Shown here: positions 1 through 6,176 of the stretch, one piece after another | Layout of the letters: every line of letters begins with the position of its first letter | Numbering within the stretch: the stretch's first letter is position 1 | Assembly (NCBI GenBank): GCA_020356305.1 | Contig: CP070636.1 | Location: forward strand, 998,251 to 1,005,046 | From: Candidatus Bathyarchaeota archaeon | Lineage (GTDB): Archaea > Thermoproteota > Bathyarchaeia > Bathyarchaeales > Bathyarchaeaceae | DNA: 6,796 bases | Direction of reading: 5' to 3' | Translations under genes and position numbers: made by a program | The notes under the pieces: generated by a model | What the model saw: the letters and a program-made list of their open reading frames with translations, nothing else | The model's database searches: none | Told to the model about the DNA's origin: nothing

Positions 1-1865
1 CAATCGCTGTACAGTCCTGAAATGTGATATCCTATTGAGAAGTTTCCGTATGGGCCGTTCATTATTGGATGCGTCGCAGCTACCACGTACAAATCGGGCT
101 CGCCCGTGTTATCGCCGTAAGAGGATGAGCGGACAAGGTCGGCTAATAGCGAGTCGTCTACGAGACAATCGAAGCCCGTGACCAGCAGGTTGCCGCCAGA
201 GGACAGGTAAGATTCAAGTGCTGAATATTCATTCGAAGTTATATGCCTGTAATCCGTGTAGAAGATCACTACCTGATAATCAAGCAGCAAGCCAGTGTCT
301 TCTGTGTAAAGGTGAATTGCATTATCATTGTAGACGTCATATCCTATCCCCATAGAATCCAGTATATACCTTATATACATCAGTTCTGAGTGATCGGATA
401 TAAGAGCTACCGTAGCGGGCACCAGCGCGTACGTGGAAACCATGGTCATGTTAGAAGTCAAGGATACGACGCGAGACGGATTGGTTGAGGCGTCTTCCCA
501 TTCAACGAAGTTGTACTGTTCCGGTCCAACCATCCAGGTTGAAGGCATCGTAACGATGTAGGAATCTTCTTTCAACTCTACAGTTGCGTTTGTGGTGTAG
601 CCTGCCATGTCAATTGTGAAGTCGATACCATCGATTGGCGTTGACTCCACACTCAACGAGTGAACGGGTAAATAGCTAGCAGTAACCGTCACGTTCGATG
701 TTAGAGATACGACGCGAACTCGGTTGGTGGAATTATCCTCCCACTTCACGAAGTGGTATTTGTCAGAGCCAATCATCCAGGTTGAAGGCATAGTAACCGT
801 ATACTCTCCTTCCATTAGGAGATCGGACCAGGGCGTTGTGTAAGTTGTGCCGTCAACTTTGAAGTTGATGCCCGTAACAGGTTCTGAATTAACCGTCAGA
901 ATGTATTCTTTCGCGAGTTCGTAGGTGGCCATGATAGTCATGTTGGATGTCAGATTTATGGTGCGAAGTAAGCCGGTGGAATTGTCCTCCCAATGACTGA
1001 AGACGTATCGGTCGCTGCCAACCAACCATGTGAAAGGCATTGTAATAGTGTAAGACATCTCTTCCAATTCAACCGTCACGTTTGTCGTGTAGGTTGTTGC
1101 GTCCAGGGTGAAATTGATTCCATCGATTGGTGTTGACTCCACAGTCAATGAGTGAACACGTGGTTGGTTGTAGTAGCCGTCCTCAACTACATCCACTGGA
1201 ATCGCTGCCAACCCGCTCTCTACAGTCCAGTACCAAGCGTCAACTCCCACTTCGTAGAACAGGTCTATGGGCGAGTAGCCCGTTTCCGACAGAGAATTAA
1301 AGACGAGCGTACAAAGCTTATAGGGCATCTGCCCCGGCACCGCACCTGCTCCATTCGGTATCGCCGGGCTGCCAACGATTCCTTCTGTGATCCACTGCAT
1401 TGTGCCGGCTCCTTTGTCGATGGCAGGAGGCAGCAAGCTCGCACTGTAGCCCATGAAGTTGTACCCGTATCTTGCGAGGAAGTCGTTGAGAAAGTAGCCA
1501 GCGGCGGCTCCTTGGACTCCCATGGGCTCAAGCACAGTGGGGTCAACCTGTACGCTGATGGCCCATTGGACAATCCCCTGCGGTGTGTTATCCGGGATAT
1601 CCGTGTCAATGTAGAGGTCGACGAAGACGAGGCCGCCTGGTGGCGGTCCCGGTGGAACTCCGGGTATGTATCCTAGAGGCATGTCCACGTAAATCCGAAC
1701 TATTGTAGATGCCTGCACAGGCACGTTTGCCATAGCCATACTGGCTAGAAGCATCAGGGTCAGTGGAACCCACAGGTACTTTTCCCCCTTGTGAAACGCT
1801 TTACACAGTCTCGTGTTTCTCTTCTTCTCCTTTCCTTCAAGCATGTGCGCATGCTTCATTTCCAT
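1..1865 (-). CDS. Secreted surface protein: cohesin-like domain, three beta repeats, amidotransferase-like domain (3' end off the window)
   Basis: The frame is open from ATG at 1865 to the left edge: 621 codons without a stop, so the C-terminus is missing. Residues 1-30 form a long basic n-region, 31-46 are hydrophobic, and likely cleavage sites follow AMA (46) or VQA (52), so export is expected. Residues about 53-232 resemble a cohesin/beta-sandwich domain: a proline-rich loop (68-77), a GIVQW...VDPTVLEPMGV segment (97-117), and a TLVF...TGYSPIDL strand pair (186-202). Residues 237-480 hold three tandem repeats. From 484 an alpha/beta segment with LDYQVVIFY and YLSSGGNLLVTGFD resembles the GATase1/ThuA fold; no catalytic triad can be assigned in the visible part. 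Ten N-x-S/T sequons fit S-layer-type N-glycosylation. Start choice: purine-rich GAGAGGGG lies 3 nt upstream; in-frame Met3 and Met8 are alternatives. The gene is certain; domain names are inferred from sequence pattern. It may display or bind carbohydrates or dockerin-bearing partners, but no partner is visible here. Confidence 0.85.
   Translation of the reverse strand, partial: MEMKHAHMLEGKEKKRNTRLCKAFHKGEKYLWVPLTLMLLASMAMANVPVQASTIVRIYVDMPLGYIPGVPPGPPPGGLVFVDLYIDTDIPDNTPQGIVQWAISVQVDPTVLEPMGVQGAAAGYFLNDFLARYGYNFMGYSASLLPPAIDKGAGTMQWITEGIVGSPAIPNGAGAVPGQMPYKLCTLVFNSLSETGYSPIDLFYEVGVDAWYWTVESGLAAIPVDVVEDGYYNQPRVHSLTVESTPIDGINFTLDATTYTTNVTVELEEMSYTITMPFTWLVGSDRYVFSHWEDNSTGLLRTINLTSNMTIMATYELAKEYILTVNSEPVTGINFKVDGTTYTTPWSDLLMEGEYTVTMPSTWMIGSDKYHFVKWEDNSTNRVRVVSLTSNVTVTASYLPVHSLSVESTPIDGIDFTIDMAGYTTNATVELKEDSYIVTMPSTWMVGPEQYNFVEWEDASTNPSRVVSLTSNMTMVSTYALVPATVALISDHSELMYIRYILDSMGIGYDVYNDNAIHLYTEDTGLLLDYQVVIFYTDYRHITSNEYSALESYLSSGGNLLVTGFDCLVDDSLLADLVRSSSYGDNTGEPDLYVVAATHPIMNGPYGNFSIGYHISGLYSD
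426..1157 (-). repeat. Three tandem ~80-residue coding repeats inside the surface protein
   Basis: In transcription order the units lie at 1157-918, 908-672 and 665-426 (residues 237-316, 320-398, 401-480). The shared pattern is L-x-V-x-S-x-P-(I/V)-x-G-I-x-F, then Y-T-T, then Y-x-(I/V)-T-M-P-x-T-W, then Y-x-F-x-x-W-E-D-x-S-T, and finally L-T-S-N-(M/V)-T-x-x-x-(T/S)-Y. This resembles the bacterial/archaeal surface repeat group exemplified by Flg_new_2 (PF18998) or PEGA-like domains; that assignment is from memory. Such repeats usually act as extracellular stalks. Unit 3 is a mosaic at DNA level: its first part is close to unit 1 and its second part to unit 2. Confidence 0.85.
1839..1856 (-). 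other. Stem-loop near the start codon of the cohesin-like gene
   Basis: A perfect 7-bp inverted repeat (AAGCATG / CATGCTT) with a 4-nt loop covers codons 4-9 of the surface-protein gene, just downstream of the ATG at 1865. In mRNA it would place a hairpin within the ribosome footprint and contains the alternative start Met8. It could modulate initiation or be a by-product of the codons for K-H-A-H-M-L. Function is not shown. Confidence 0.35.
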
Positions 1866-1868
1866 TTT

Positions 1869-1876
1869 CCCCTCTC
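1869..1876 (-). promoter_or_regulatory. Ribosome binding site of the cohesin-like gene
   Basis: The minus strand reads GAGAGGGG followed by AAA and ATG. It is a purine-rich partial match to the archaeal Shine-Dalgarno sequence, with the GAGAGG core 5 nt from the start. It favours Met1 (1865) over Met3 or Met8. Confidence 0.5.
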
Positions 1877-1936
1877 TTCAAAAATGCAAAAATATATTAT
1901 CGCGCCACGTATTAATAAGTTGCGGAAAGCGAATGA

Positions 1937-1950
1937 TTAAATTATATACG
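1937..1950 (-). promoter_or_regulatory. Candidate archaeal TATA box for the cohesin-like gene
   Basis: On the minus strand this reads CGTATATAATTTAA, close to an archaeal TATA element. Initiation about 25 nt downstream, near 1918, would leave a leader of roughly 50 nt that contains the GAGAGGGG ribosome binding site. Base composition alone supports this call. Confidence 0.35.
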
Positions 1951-1971
1951 ACGCAGGTGACATAGAACGTA

Positions 1972-1990
1972 TTGAATGAGATGCATTCAA
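1972..1990. repeat. 7-bp inverted repeat in the divergent promoter region
   Basis: TTGAATG and CATTCAA arms are separated by AGATG. It lies about 20 bp upstream of the candidate TATA box of the minus-strand gene, a position suited to a dimeric regulator or activator site. There is no further support. Confidence 0.25.
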
Positions 1991-2131
1991 GAAAAGATGA
2001 AGAATAAATGTCGCCTCGATGGTAGCGCTGGATGAAGGTACTATGTATGAATGTATCATACCATGCGCATTTTCAGATGTAAAGAGACTTATTCACACGT
2101 GAAACGTGGACTGCAACACTGGTATGAATCT

Positions 2132-2160
2132 CGCTAAATATCCGCTTGCGCGCTAAATCT
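2132..2160 (+). promoter_or_regulatory. Paired direct repeats just upstream of the TATA box of the Ig-like surface gene
   Basis: CGCTAAATAT (2132-2141) and CGCTAAATCT (2151-2160) match at 9 of 10 positions and start 19 bp apart, about two helical turns. The second copy abuts the TATA box at 2160-2169, where a BRE element or regulator site would lie. One copy could simply be the BRE; binding by a regulator is inference. Confidence 0.3.
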
Positions 2161-2169
2161 TATTATAAA
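2160..2169 (+). promoter_or_regulatory. Archaeal TATA box for the Ig-like surface gene
   Basis: TTATTATAAA lies about 40 bp upstream of the GTG start at 2208. Transcription would begin near 2190-2194, giving a short leader that still includes the GTGAGGG ribosome binding site at 2195-2201. Spacing and composition fit archaeal TBP/TFB promoters. Confidence 0.5.
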
Positions 2170-2194
2170 CCTTTGACTAACTCATACGACTTGT

Positions 2195-2201
2195 GTGAGG
2201 G
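2195..2201 (+). promoter_or_regulatory. Ribosome binding site deciding the GTG start at 2208
   Basis: GTGAGGG lies 6 nt before GTG at 2208. An overlapping ATG at 2206 reads ATG-TGA and stops at once, so the GTG is the usable start. Confidence 0.6.
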
Positions 2202-2207
2202 AAGAAT

Positions 2208-3257
2208 GTGAAAGTGACTCGAAACTTGGTTGGTATCTCTAAGCTTATTCTCATCTTGCTTTTGTTGGTTGCCGCCATAGTTGGAGCGATCCTGTCTTAC
2301 ATGTGGACTATAGGCTATTACATCTCCCTTGAGTCACAGCCCCCCGAAACACCTACTGTGACCGTGACCGACGTCACCTTTGATCCTCAAGATCCAACTT
2401 TTTTCAGCCTCAGCCTCCTTAATCCATCCTTTTCTCCGTTTGATGCCAACATAACAAAGGTTATGGCCTCCACAGAAGAGGGTGTTCTCAACGACGTGGT
2501 GGTTGATCCTGTGCAACCTGCGATTTCAATAGGCGAGGCGAAAACCGTTAAATGTTTTTGGAACTGGGCGGACCATACCAACGAAAACGTAAAGGTTCAC
2601 GTCTTCGTTGCCGACGGGTCCGGTGCAACCTTCCAAGCGAAAACGCCTCTCGTAAAACTCATCATCTCTGAGGTGGTCTTTAACTCCACGATAAGCGTAA
2701 CTCAGTTTAACGTGACCGTTCAAAACTCCGCATCATCCGTTACATATGTCGATATCTCTGGAATTGCAGTGGATTCTGAATCTATTCAAAATGCAACTCC
2801 TTCTCTCCCTTATCTCCTTAGCCCAAACGCTTCAGTTGCCTTCGTTTGTCCTTTGAACTGGACAGACTACCAAGGAAAAGAGGTTACAGTGAAGGTTGAA
2901 ACCTCACAGGGCTACACAGCAGACAGCACTCAGACGACACCGCAGCCTGTGATCTTGGCCATTAGTGACGTTCTGTTCAACATCACTGACACAAGCAGCT
3001 TCAATTTTGTGGCTCAAAACAACGCGTCATCACCTACACATGTCAATGTTGACCGGATCACTGTAAAAGTCGATGAAACCACTGAAGAAATAACAGAGTT
3101 GAATGTTACGCTTCCCTACGTACTTTATCCAGACTCGAAAGTTGCATTTGTAGGCTCATGGAACTGGGATGATTATCGAGGCATGGTAGTGACGATTACT
3201 GTACACACTCAACAGGGATTTGAAACGCGCTCCGAATACACACTTCCTGAAGGCTGA
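2208..3257 (+). CDS. Membrane-anchored surface protein with three Ig-like repeats, family not named
   Basis: This is a 349-residue protein starting at GTG. Residues 1-11 are short and basic, about 12-39 form one hydrophobic segment ending in SYMWTIGYY, and the rest is hydrophilic, so an uncleaved N-terminal anchor with an extracellular C-terminal part is likely. Three related units follow at about 51-147, 148-246 and 247-349. Each begins with a (D/E)-V-x-F strand, has an N-x-(A/S)-S-like turn, and ends with (W/L)-N-W, D-x/D-Y and V-x-V-x-x-x-x-G-x. The key tryptophans are W120, W218 and W320, about 100 residues apart. Units 2 and 3 also share LPYxLxP (200-206; 302-308). Nine N-x-S/T sequons (N81, N159, N168, N195, N207, N217, N258, N272, N299) suggest glycosylation. 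No enzymatic motif is visible. A structural, adhesive or S-layer-associated role is inferred, probably alongside the divergent cohesin-like protein. I recall similar unannotated proteins in Bathyarchaeia but cannot verify this here. Confidence 0.85.
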   Translation: MKVTRNLVGISKLILILLLLVAAIVGAILSYMWTIGYYISLESQPPETPTVTVTDVTFDPQDPTFFSLSLLNPSFSPFDANITKVMASTEEGVLNDVVVDPVQPAISIGEAKTVKCFWNWADHTNENVKVHVFVADGSGATFQAKTPLVKLIISEVVFNSTISVTQFNVTVQNSASSVTYVDISGIAVDSESIQNATPSLPYLLSPNASVAFVCPLNWTDYQGKEVTVKVETSQGYTADSTQTTPQPVILAISDVLFNITDTSSFNFVAQNNASSPTHVNVDRITVKVDETTEEITELNVTLPYVLYPDSKVAFVGSWNWDDYRGMVVTITVHTQQGFETRSEYTLPEG

Positions 3258-3336
3258 AAAGCGAGAATATAAATTGCACGCGCGAAAGGATACTTTCCAA
3301 TTCTTCCGTCAGCAAAAATTTGATTGGCAACTTTTC
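3258..3336. terminator. Convergent intergenic region with weak termination signals for both flanking genes
   Basis: This 79-bp AT-rich gap separates the stop of the Ig-like gene (TGA, 3255-3257) from the stop of ilvE (TAG, 3339-3337 on the minus strand). A small stem GAAAG-GATA-CTTTC lies at 3284-3297, T4 on the plus strand at 3332-3335, and T5 on the minus strand at 3318-3314. Archaeal termination often relies on T-runs, so both transcripts may end here, but none of the signals is strong. Confidence 0.35.
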
Positions 3337-4233
3337 CTAACTAATCGGCGTTCCTTCTTGCGGGTCCTTCACAATCCTGCTGAATTCTTTCATTAGCCGC
3401 TTCGTGACGGGTCCCGGCTTCCCGTCGCCTATGATCCTTCGGTTTATTTCTCTAACTCCCACAATTTCCGCCGCGGTTCCTGTGAAGAAAACCTCTTCGG
3501 CGTTGAACAACTCGTTAGGTGTAATATTTTTTTCTTCTGCGGTGTATCCTAGATCTTGTGCCAGCTTCATAATCCTTTTTCGTGTTATTCCGGCAAGGGC
3601 TCCGGTGGAAGTGGGAGGAGTGGCAATTTTGTTTTCCTTCACGATGAATATGTTTTCAGCAGTTCCCTCGCAGACAAAGCCATTTCTGTCTAGACATATG
3701 GCTTCGTCTACGCCGGCAGTGTTTGCCTCGATTTTAGCTATGACGCTGTTCAGATAATTGAGCGACTTTACCTCGTGAGAGGTCGCATCAACACAATCTC
3801 TTTTAACCCAAGAGATCATGGCAGTCATGCCCTTTTCCTTGGCTTCTGCTCCGTATAGTTGTATAACGGGTTCAGTGATGATGATGACCGTTGGTTTTGG
3901 GCATTTTCTCGGATCTAATCCCAGGTCGCCTATCCCCCTCGTCACAACTAGGCGAATATAGGCGCGCGCGCTTTCAAAATTGTTCTTCTTGAGAGTCGCC
4001 AGCACGGCTCGCGTCATCTCGCTCTTTGTTAGCGGGATCCGTAGGCCTATTGCGTGTGCTGATCGATAGAGTCTGTCTATATGCTCCTTAAGCTTGAACA
4101 CGAGACCGTCATAGGCGCGTATTCCCTCAAAAACTCCGTCGCCATAGAGCAGACCGTGATCATAGACAGAAACTTTCGCCTCTGATTTAGGGTAGAACTC
4201 TCCGTCGATGTAAATGAGAAGCTCCTTTTCCAC
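3337..4233 (-). CDS. ilvE: Branched-chain amino acid aminotransferase (fold-type IV PLP enzyme)
   Basis: A full-length 298-residue protein starting at GTG. The enzyme transfers the amino group between 2-oxoglutarate/glutamate and the 2-oxo acids of leucine, isoleucine and valine, the last step of their synthesis, in the cytoplasm. Class IV aminotransferase motifs appear in order: YDHGLLYGDGVFEGIRAY (24-41), R54 in HIDRL as the likely PLP-phosphate ligand, the Schiff-base lysine K156 in HEVKSLNYLNS (153-163), E189 in CEGTAEN (188-194), which contacts the PLP ring nitrogen, TPPTSTGALAGITR (205-218), and FFTGTAAEIVGV (249-260) with GPVTKRL (274-280). D-amino-acid aminotransferase or aminodeoxychorismate lyase share the fold, but the FEGIRAY and GTAAEI...GPVTKR combination favours BCAT. 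It follows thrS after 62 bp, with a strong Shine-Dalgarno sequence and no clear promoter of its own. The spacer can fold over that ribosome binding site. Confidence 0.95.
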   Translation of the reverse strand: MEKELLIYIDGEFYPKSEAKVSVYDHGLLYGDGVFEGIRAYDGLVFKLKEHIDRLYRSAHAIGLRIPLTKSEMTRAVLATLKKNNFESARAYIRLVVTRGIGDLGLDPRKCPKPTVIIITEPVIQLYGAEAKEKGMTAMISWVKRDCVDATSHEVKSLNYLNSVIAKIEANTAGVDEAICLDRNGFVCEGTAENIFIVKENKIATPPTSTGALAGITRKRIMKLAQDLGYTAEEKNITPNELFNAEEVFFTGTAAEIVGVREINRRIIGDGKPGPVTKRLMKEFSRIVKDPQEGTPIS

Positions 4234-4239
4234 GCTTGA

Positions 4240-4272
4240 CCTCCTCCAGAACCCTTAGACTATTTCAGGAGG
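4240..4272 (-). promoter_or_regulatory. Strong ilvE Shine-Dalgarno sequence with an upstream anti-SD arm
   Basis: On the minus strand GGAGGAGG (4247-4240) lies 6 nt before the GTG of ilvE, a near-ideal archaeal ribosome binding site. Twenty-one nt upstream, CCTCCT (4272-4267) is perfectly complementary to its AGGAGG (4245-4240). The 6-bp G+C-rich stem would hide the ribosome binding site. The complementarity is seen directly; regulation of ilvE translation is inferred. Confidence 0.4.
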
Positions 4273-4295
4273 CTTTTGATATGTCTTTTGCATTC

Positions 4296-6176
4296 TCACC
4301 CGAAAAATCTAGGTCTTTCAGATAGACGCCTCGGAAGCACCAGAGGTTTAAAGGGCATACCTTCAGTTTTCTTGTTCACCTCACCTATAAACTCTTGGAG
4401 CCGAATCTTCCTGATCTTTCTCTCTTTCCTATCTCTTATTGGAAGTGTTCTGGATTCAATTTCTTTCTGCCCAATCACAAGCACGTAGTTTATCCACTCT
4501 GTCTCTGCCTCCCTTACCTTCTTTTGAATCGTTAGCGGTCGGTCGTCTAGATCAACCCTTATGCGGTGTCGCCCAATTTCGTCAGCTATTTTCTCGGCGT
4601 TCTCGACGAACCTGTCAGAGACTGGTATCACTCTTACTTGGATCGGTGAAAGCCAAAGTGGCAGTATTGGCACCGTTCCCTTCTGCTGATCTCGATAAGC
4701 CTTCTCCAGCATGGCGTATACACATCTCTCGATGGCACCGCTAGGGGAGCAGTGTAGGATCAAGGGGTGGCTTCTCTCCCCTTTTTCGTCCACGTAGGTT
4801 ATGCCATATCTCTCAGCATTTTCGATGTCAATCTGATCCGTTGACAGCGCGGACGCCTTGTCCAAGTTATCCATAAAATTGAACTCCCATTTCAGTATGA
4901 AGTAAAAGAACCGTTCCTCCCACATCTCGATGAGCACAGGCTTTTTCATCTGTTGAGCCAACGAAACGATGAAGTCCCTGTTTTCTTCGAAAAAGTCTCT
5001 GGTGAACCGTATGGCCAATTCGTAGTCGTCCTCTTCCAACTCTAGTCCGTCATTCAAAACTCCTCTACACAGTTCAAATCTGACAAGAAACTCTTTTTTC
5101 GCTTGGTCTAAATCTGCGCACAGTGCGTGGCAGTCGGGCATAGTAAAGGCTCTTATTCTCCTCAACCCAACGAGTTCTCCGCTTTTCTCCCTTCTGAAGC
5201 TATACTTTGTCAGCTCGTAGATTCTCAGTGGTAGTTGGCGATACGAAAACTGGGCGTCATGGGCAATAAGAAACTGGCCAAAACACGCACTGAACCTCAA
5301 GAAAAATTCTTTACCACCAGACTCCAACACATACTGCCTAGCTGGAAACCGGTCTAGATACTTAGCTAGGCTAGGATGTTCGAAATCGTACATGACCGGA
5401 GTTTCCACTTCCATGGCTCCATACTCAGTCACCCTCTGCGTTACAAACTGCTCGAGCAAAGATTTGATCAAACTGCCTTTTGGATACCACCTGAAATTCC
5501 CTCGGTCGCTGCCGGACTCGTAATCAGCAATCTCCAGCCTCCTCATGAGTTTTACGTGAGGCGGAGCCTGTTGAACTCCCCTCACCTTCTCAATTTCATA
5601 TGCCGCAAACTTTTCCAGATTCTCGTGTCGAGAAAAGTCGAAATTCTCGACTGGAGTCATCTTTCCGTTCGTCTGCATGATGAACCAAGAAGACTTTAAC
5701 CTTTTTTCCGCCTTCAAAGCCTTTGAGACAATTTCCTTCTCTTCGGTCTCGGTTGGCACAATTACCTTAGCTTGCTCAGCCAGGGGATGTCCCTTTATGG
5801 AGATGGAGAACTGCTTGCACCAGCCGAAGGGAGTTCGATATGTTTCGATGCCAGCCTCCTTTGCGTATTTCTCTACCGCCTTGACGACTTTCAGAGCGTC
5901 AGGAGGCTTAGCTAGGTTGCTACTCAAGTGAGCGTACGGATATATCAGAATCCTGTTGACTTTCAACTGCTGAAGAGAGGATCGTATCTCTTCTACAGCT
6001 TTTCTGGCAACAGCTTCGTCGTCTCCTTTTTCAACGCACGTGAACAGTACTACAAGCTCTTCTAGTCGCTTTCTCTTTTTCTCGCACTTCTCTGCCGTCG
6101 CGATTTCCCTTTTTATTGGTTCGTACTCTATGAAGTCAGAGTGCAGTTGGAGTATTCTCAGCCTCTGTACCTCCAC
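4296..6176 (-). CDS. thrS: Threonyl-tRNA synthetase, archaeal type
   Basis: Charges tRNA-Thr with threonine and clears mis-made Ser-tRNA-Thr, in the cytoplasm. The 626-residue length is normal for the archaeal form. Residues 1 to about 145 are the DTD-like archaeal editing domain: LQLHSDFIEYEP (9-20), YPYAHLSSNLAKP (79-91) with H83, and GWCKQFSISIKGHPLAE (118-134) with K121, matching the histidine and lysine described for the Pyrococcus domain. The class II core follows (about 205-505): motif 1 EYGAMEVETPVM (251-262), motif 2 SFRRE...GLRRIRAFT (326-345), motif 3 SPSGAIER (477-484). Zinc ligands are C298, H350 and H475. The anticodon-binding domain (about 508-610) ends in the usual basic tail. 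The coordinates use GTG at 6176, whose GGAG is only 2 nt away. Family members begin directly at M-R-(I/V)-L-x-x-H-S-D, which corresponds to a CTG at 6161 that has GGAGG 8 nt upstream, so the true protein may be 621 residues. Confidence 0.96.
   Translation of the reverse strand: MEVQRLRILQLHSDFIEYEPIKREIATAEKCEKKRKRLEELVVLFTCVEKGDDEAVARKAVEEIRSSLQQLKVNRILIYPYAHLSSNLAKPPDALKVVKAVEKYAKEAGIETYRTPFGWCKQFSISIKGHPLAEQAKVIVPTETEEKEIVSKALKAEKRLKSSWFIMQTNGKMTPVENFDFSRHENLEKFAAYEIEKVRGVQQAPPHVKLMRRLEIADYESGSDRGNFRWYPKGSLIKSLLEQFVTQRVTEYGAMEVETPVMYDFEHPSLAKYLDRFPARQYVLESGGKEFFLRFSACFGQFLIAHDAQFSYRQLPLRIYELTKYSFRREKSGELVGLRRIRAFTMPDCHALCADLDQAKKEFLVRFELCRGVLNDGLELEEDDYELAIRFTRDFFEENRDFIVSLAQQMKKPVLIEMWEERFFYFILKWEFNFMDNLDKASALSTDQIDIENAERYGITYVDEKGERSHPLILHCSPSGAIERCVYAMLEKAYRDQQKGTVPILPLWLSPIQVRVIPVSDRFVENAEKIADEIGRHRIRVDLDDRPLTIQKKVREAETEWINYVLVIGQKEIESRTLPIRDRKERKIRKIRLQEFIGEVNKKTEGMPFKPLVLPRRLSERPRFFG
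6158..6174 (-). promoter_or_regulatory. Stop/start junction of the zinc protein and thrS, with Shine-Dalgarno and candidate CTG start
   Basis: On the minus strand GGAGG (6174-6170) is followed by an 8-nt spacer and CTGA (6161-6158). TGA ends the 70-residue zinc protein and the overlapping CTG is in the thrS frame. The layout copies the common archaeal ATGA/GTGA coupling junction, with C as the first base. Confidence 0.45.

Larger units (their letters stand above)
1866..2207. other. 342-bp divergent intergenic region between the two surface-protein genes
   Basis: No convincing gene lies here. The region is AT-rich and should hold the promoters of both flanking genes, which are transcribed away from each other. 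Visible elements are: a candidate minus-strand TATA box at 1937-1950; an AT-rich block at 1880-1900 too close to the left gene's ATG to leave room for its ribosome binding site if used as a TATA box; an inverted repeat at 1972-1990; two copies of CGCTAAATnT at 2132-2141 and 2151-2160; and the plus-strand TATA box at 2160-2169. The middle (about 1991-2130) shows no clear structure and could be a long leader, an operator area or an unrecognised small RNA. Confidence 0.6.

Noticed and set aside
1265..1609. A 114-codon minus-strand frame out of phase with the surface protein
   Set aside because: It overlaps the real frame completely, and the real frame has signal peptide and repeat structure while this one is featureless.
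1152..1676. A 174-codon open frame on the plus strand
   Set aside because: It lies opposite the cohesin-like domain of the minus-strand gene; its product has no signal, motif or plausible composition, and no ribosome binding site stands out.
1880..1900. AT-rich block read as the TATA box of the cohesin-like gene
   Set aside because: Initiation 25 nt downstream would fall next to the ATG and exclude the GAGAGGGG ribosome binding site; the element at 1937-1950 fits better.
1866..2207. A tRNA, small RNA or CRISPR array in the longest intergenic stretch
   Set aside because: No cloverleaf, regularly spaced repeats or stable GC-rich structure could be found by eye.
2334..2723. Three short minus-strand frames inside the Ig-like gene
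   Set aside because: They overlap one another and the well-supported repeat protein on the plus strand.
3404..3757. A 117-codon plus-strand frame opposite ilvE
   Set aside because: It is antisense to conserved aminotransferase motifs (GTAAEI, TPPTSTGALAGITR) and is explained by them.
5376..5931. Two plus-strand frames (107 and 84 codons) opposite thrS
   Set aside because: They are antisense to the editing domain and the start of the catalytic core of ThrRS; no homology or ribosome binding site seen.
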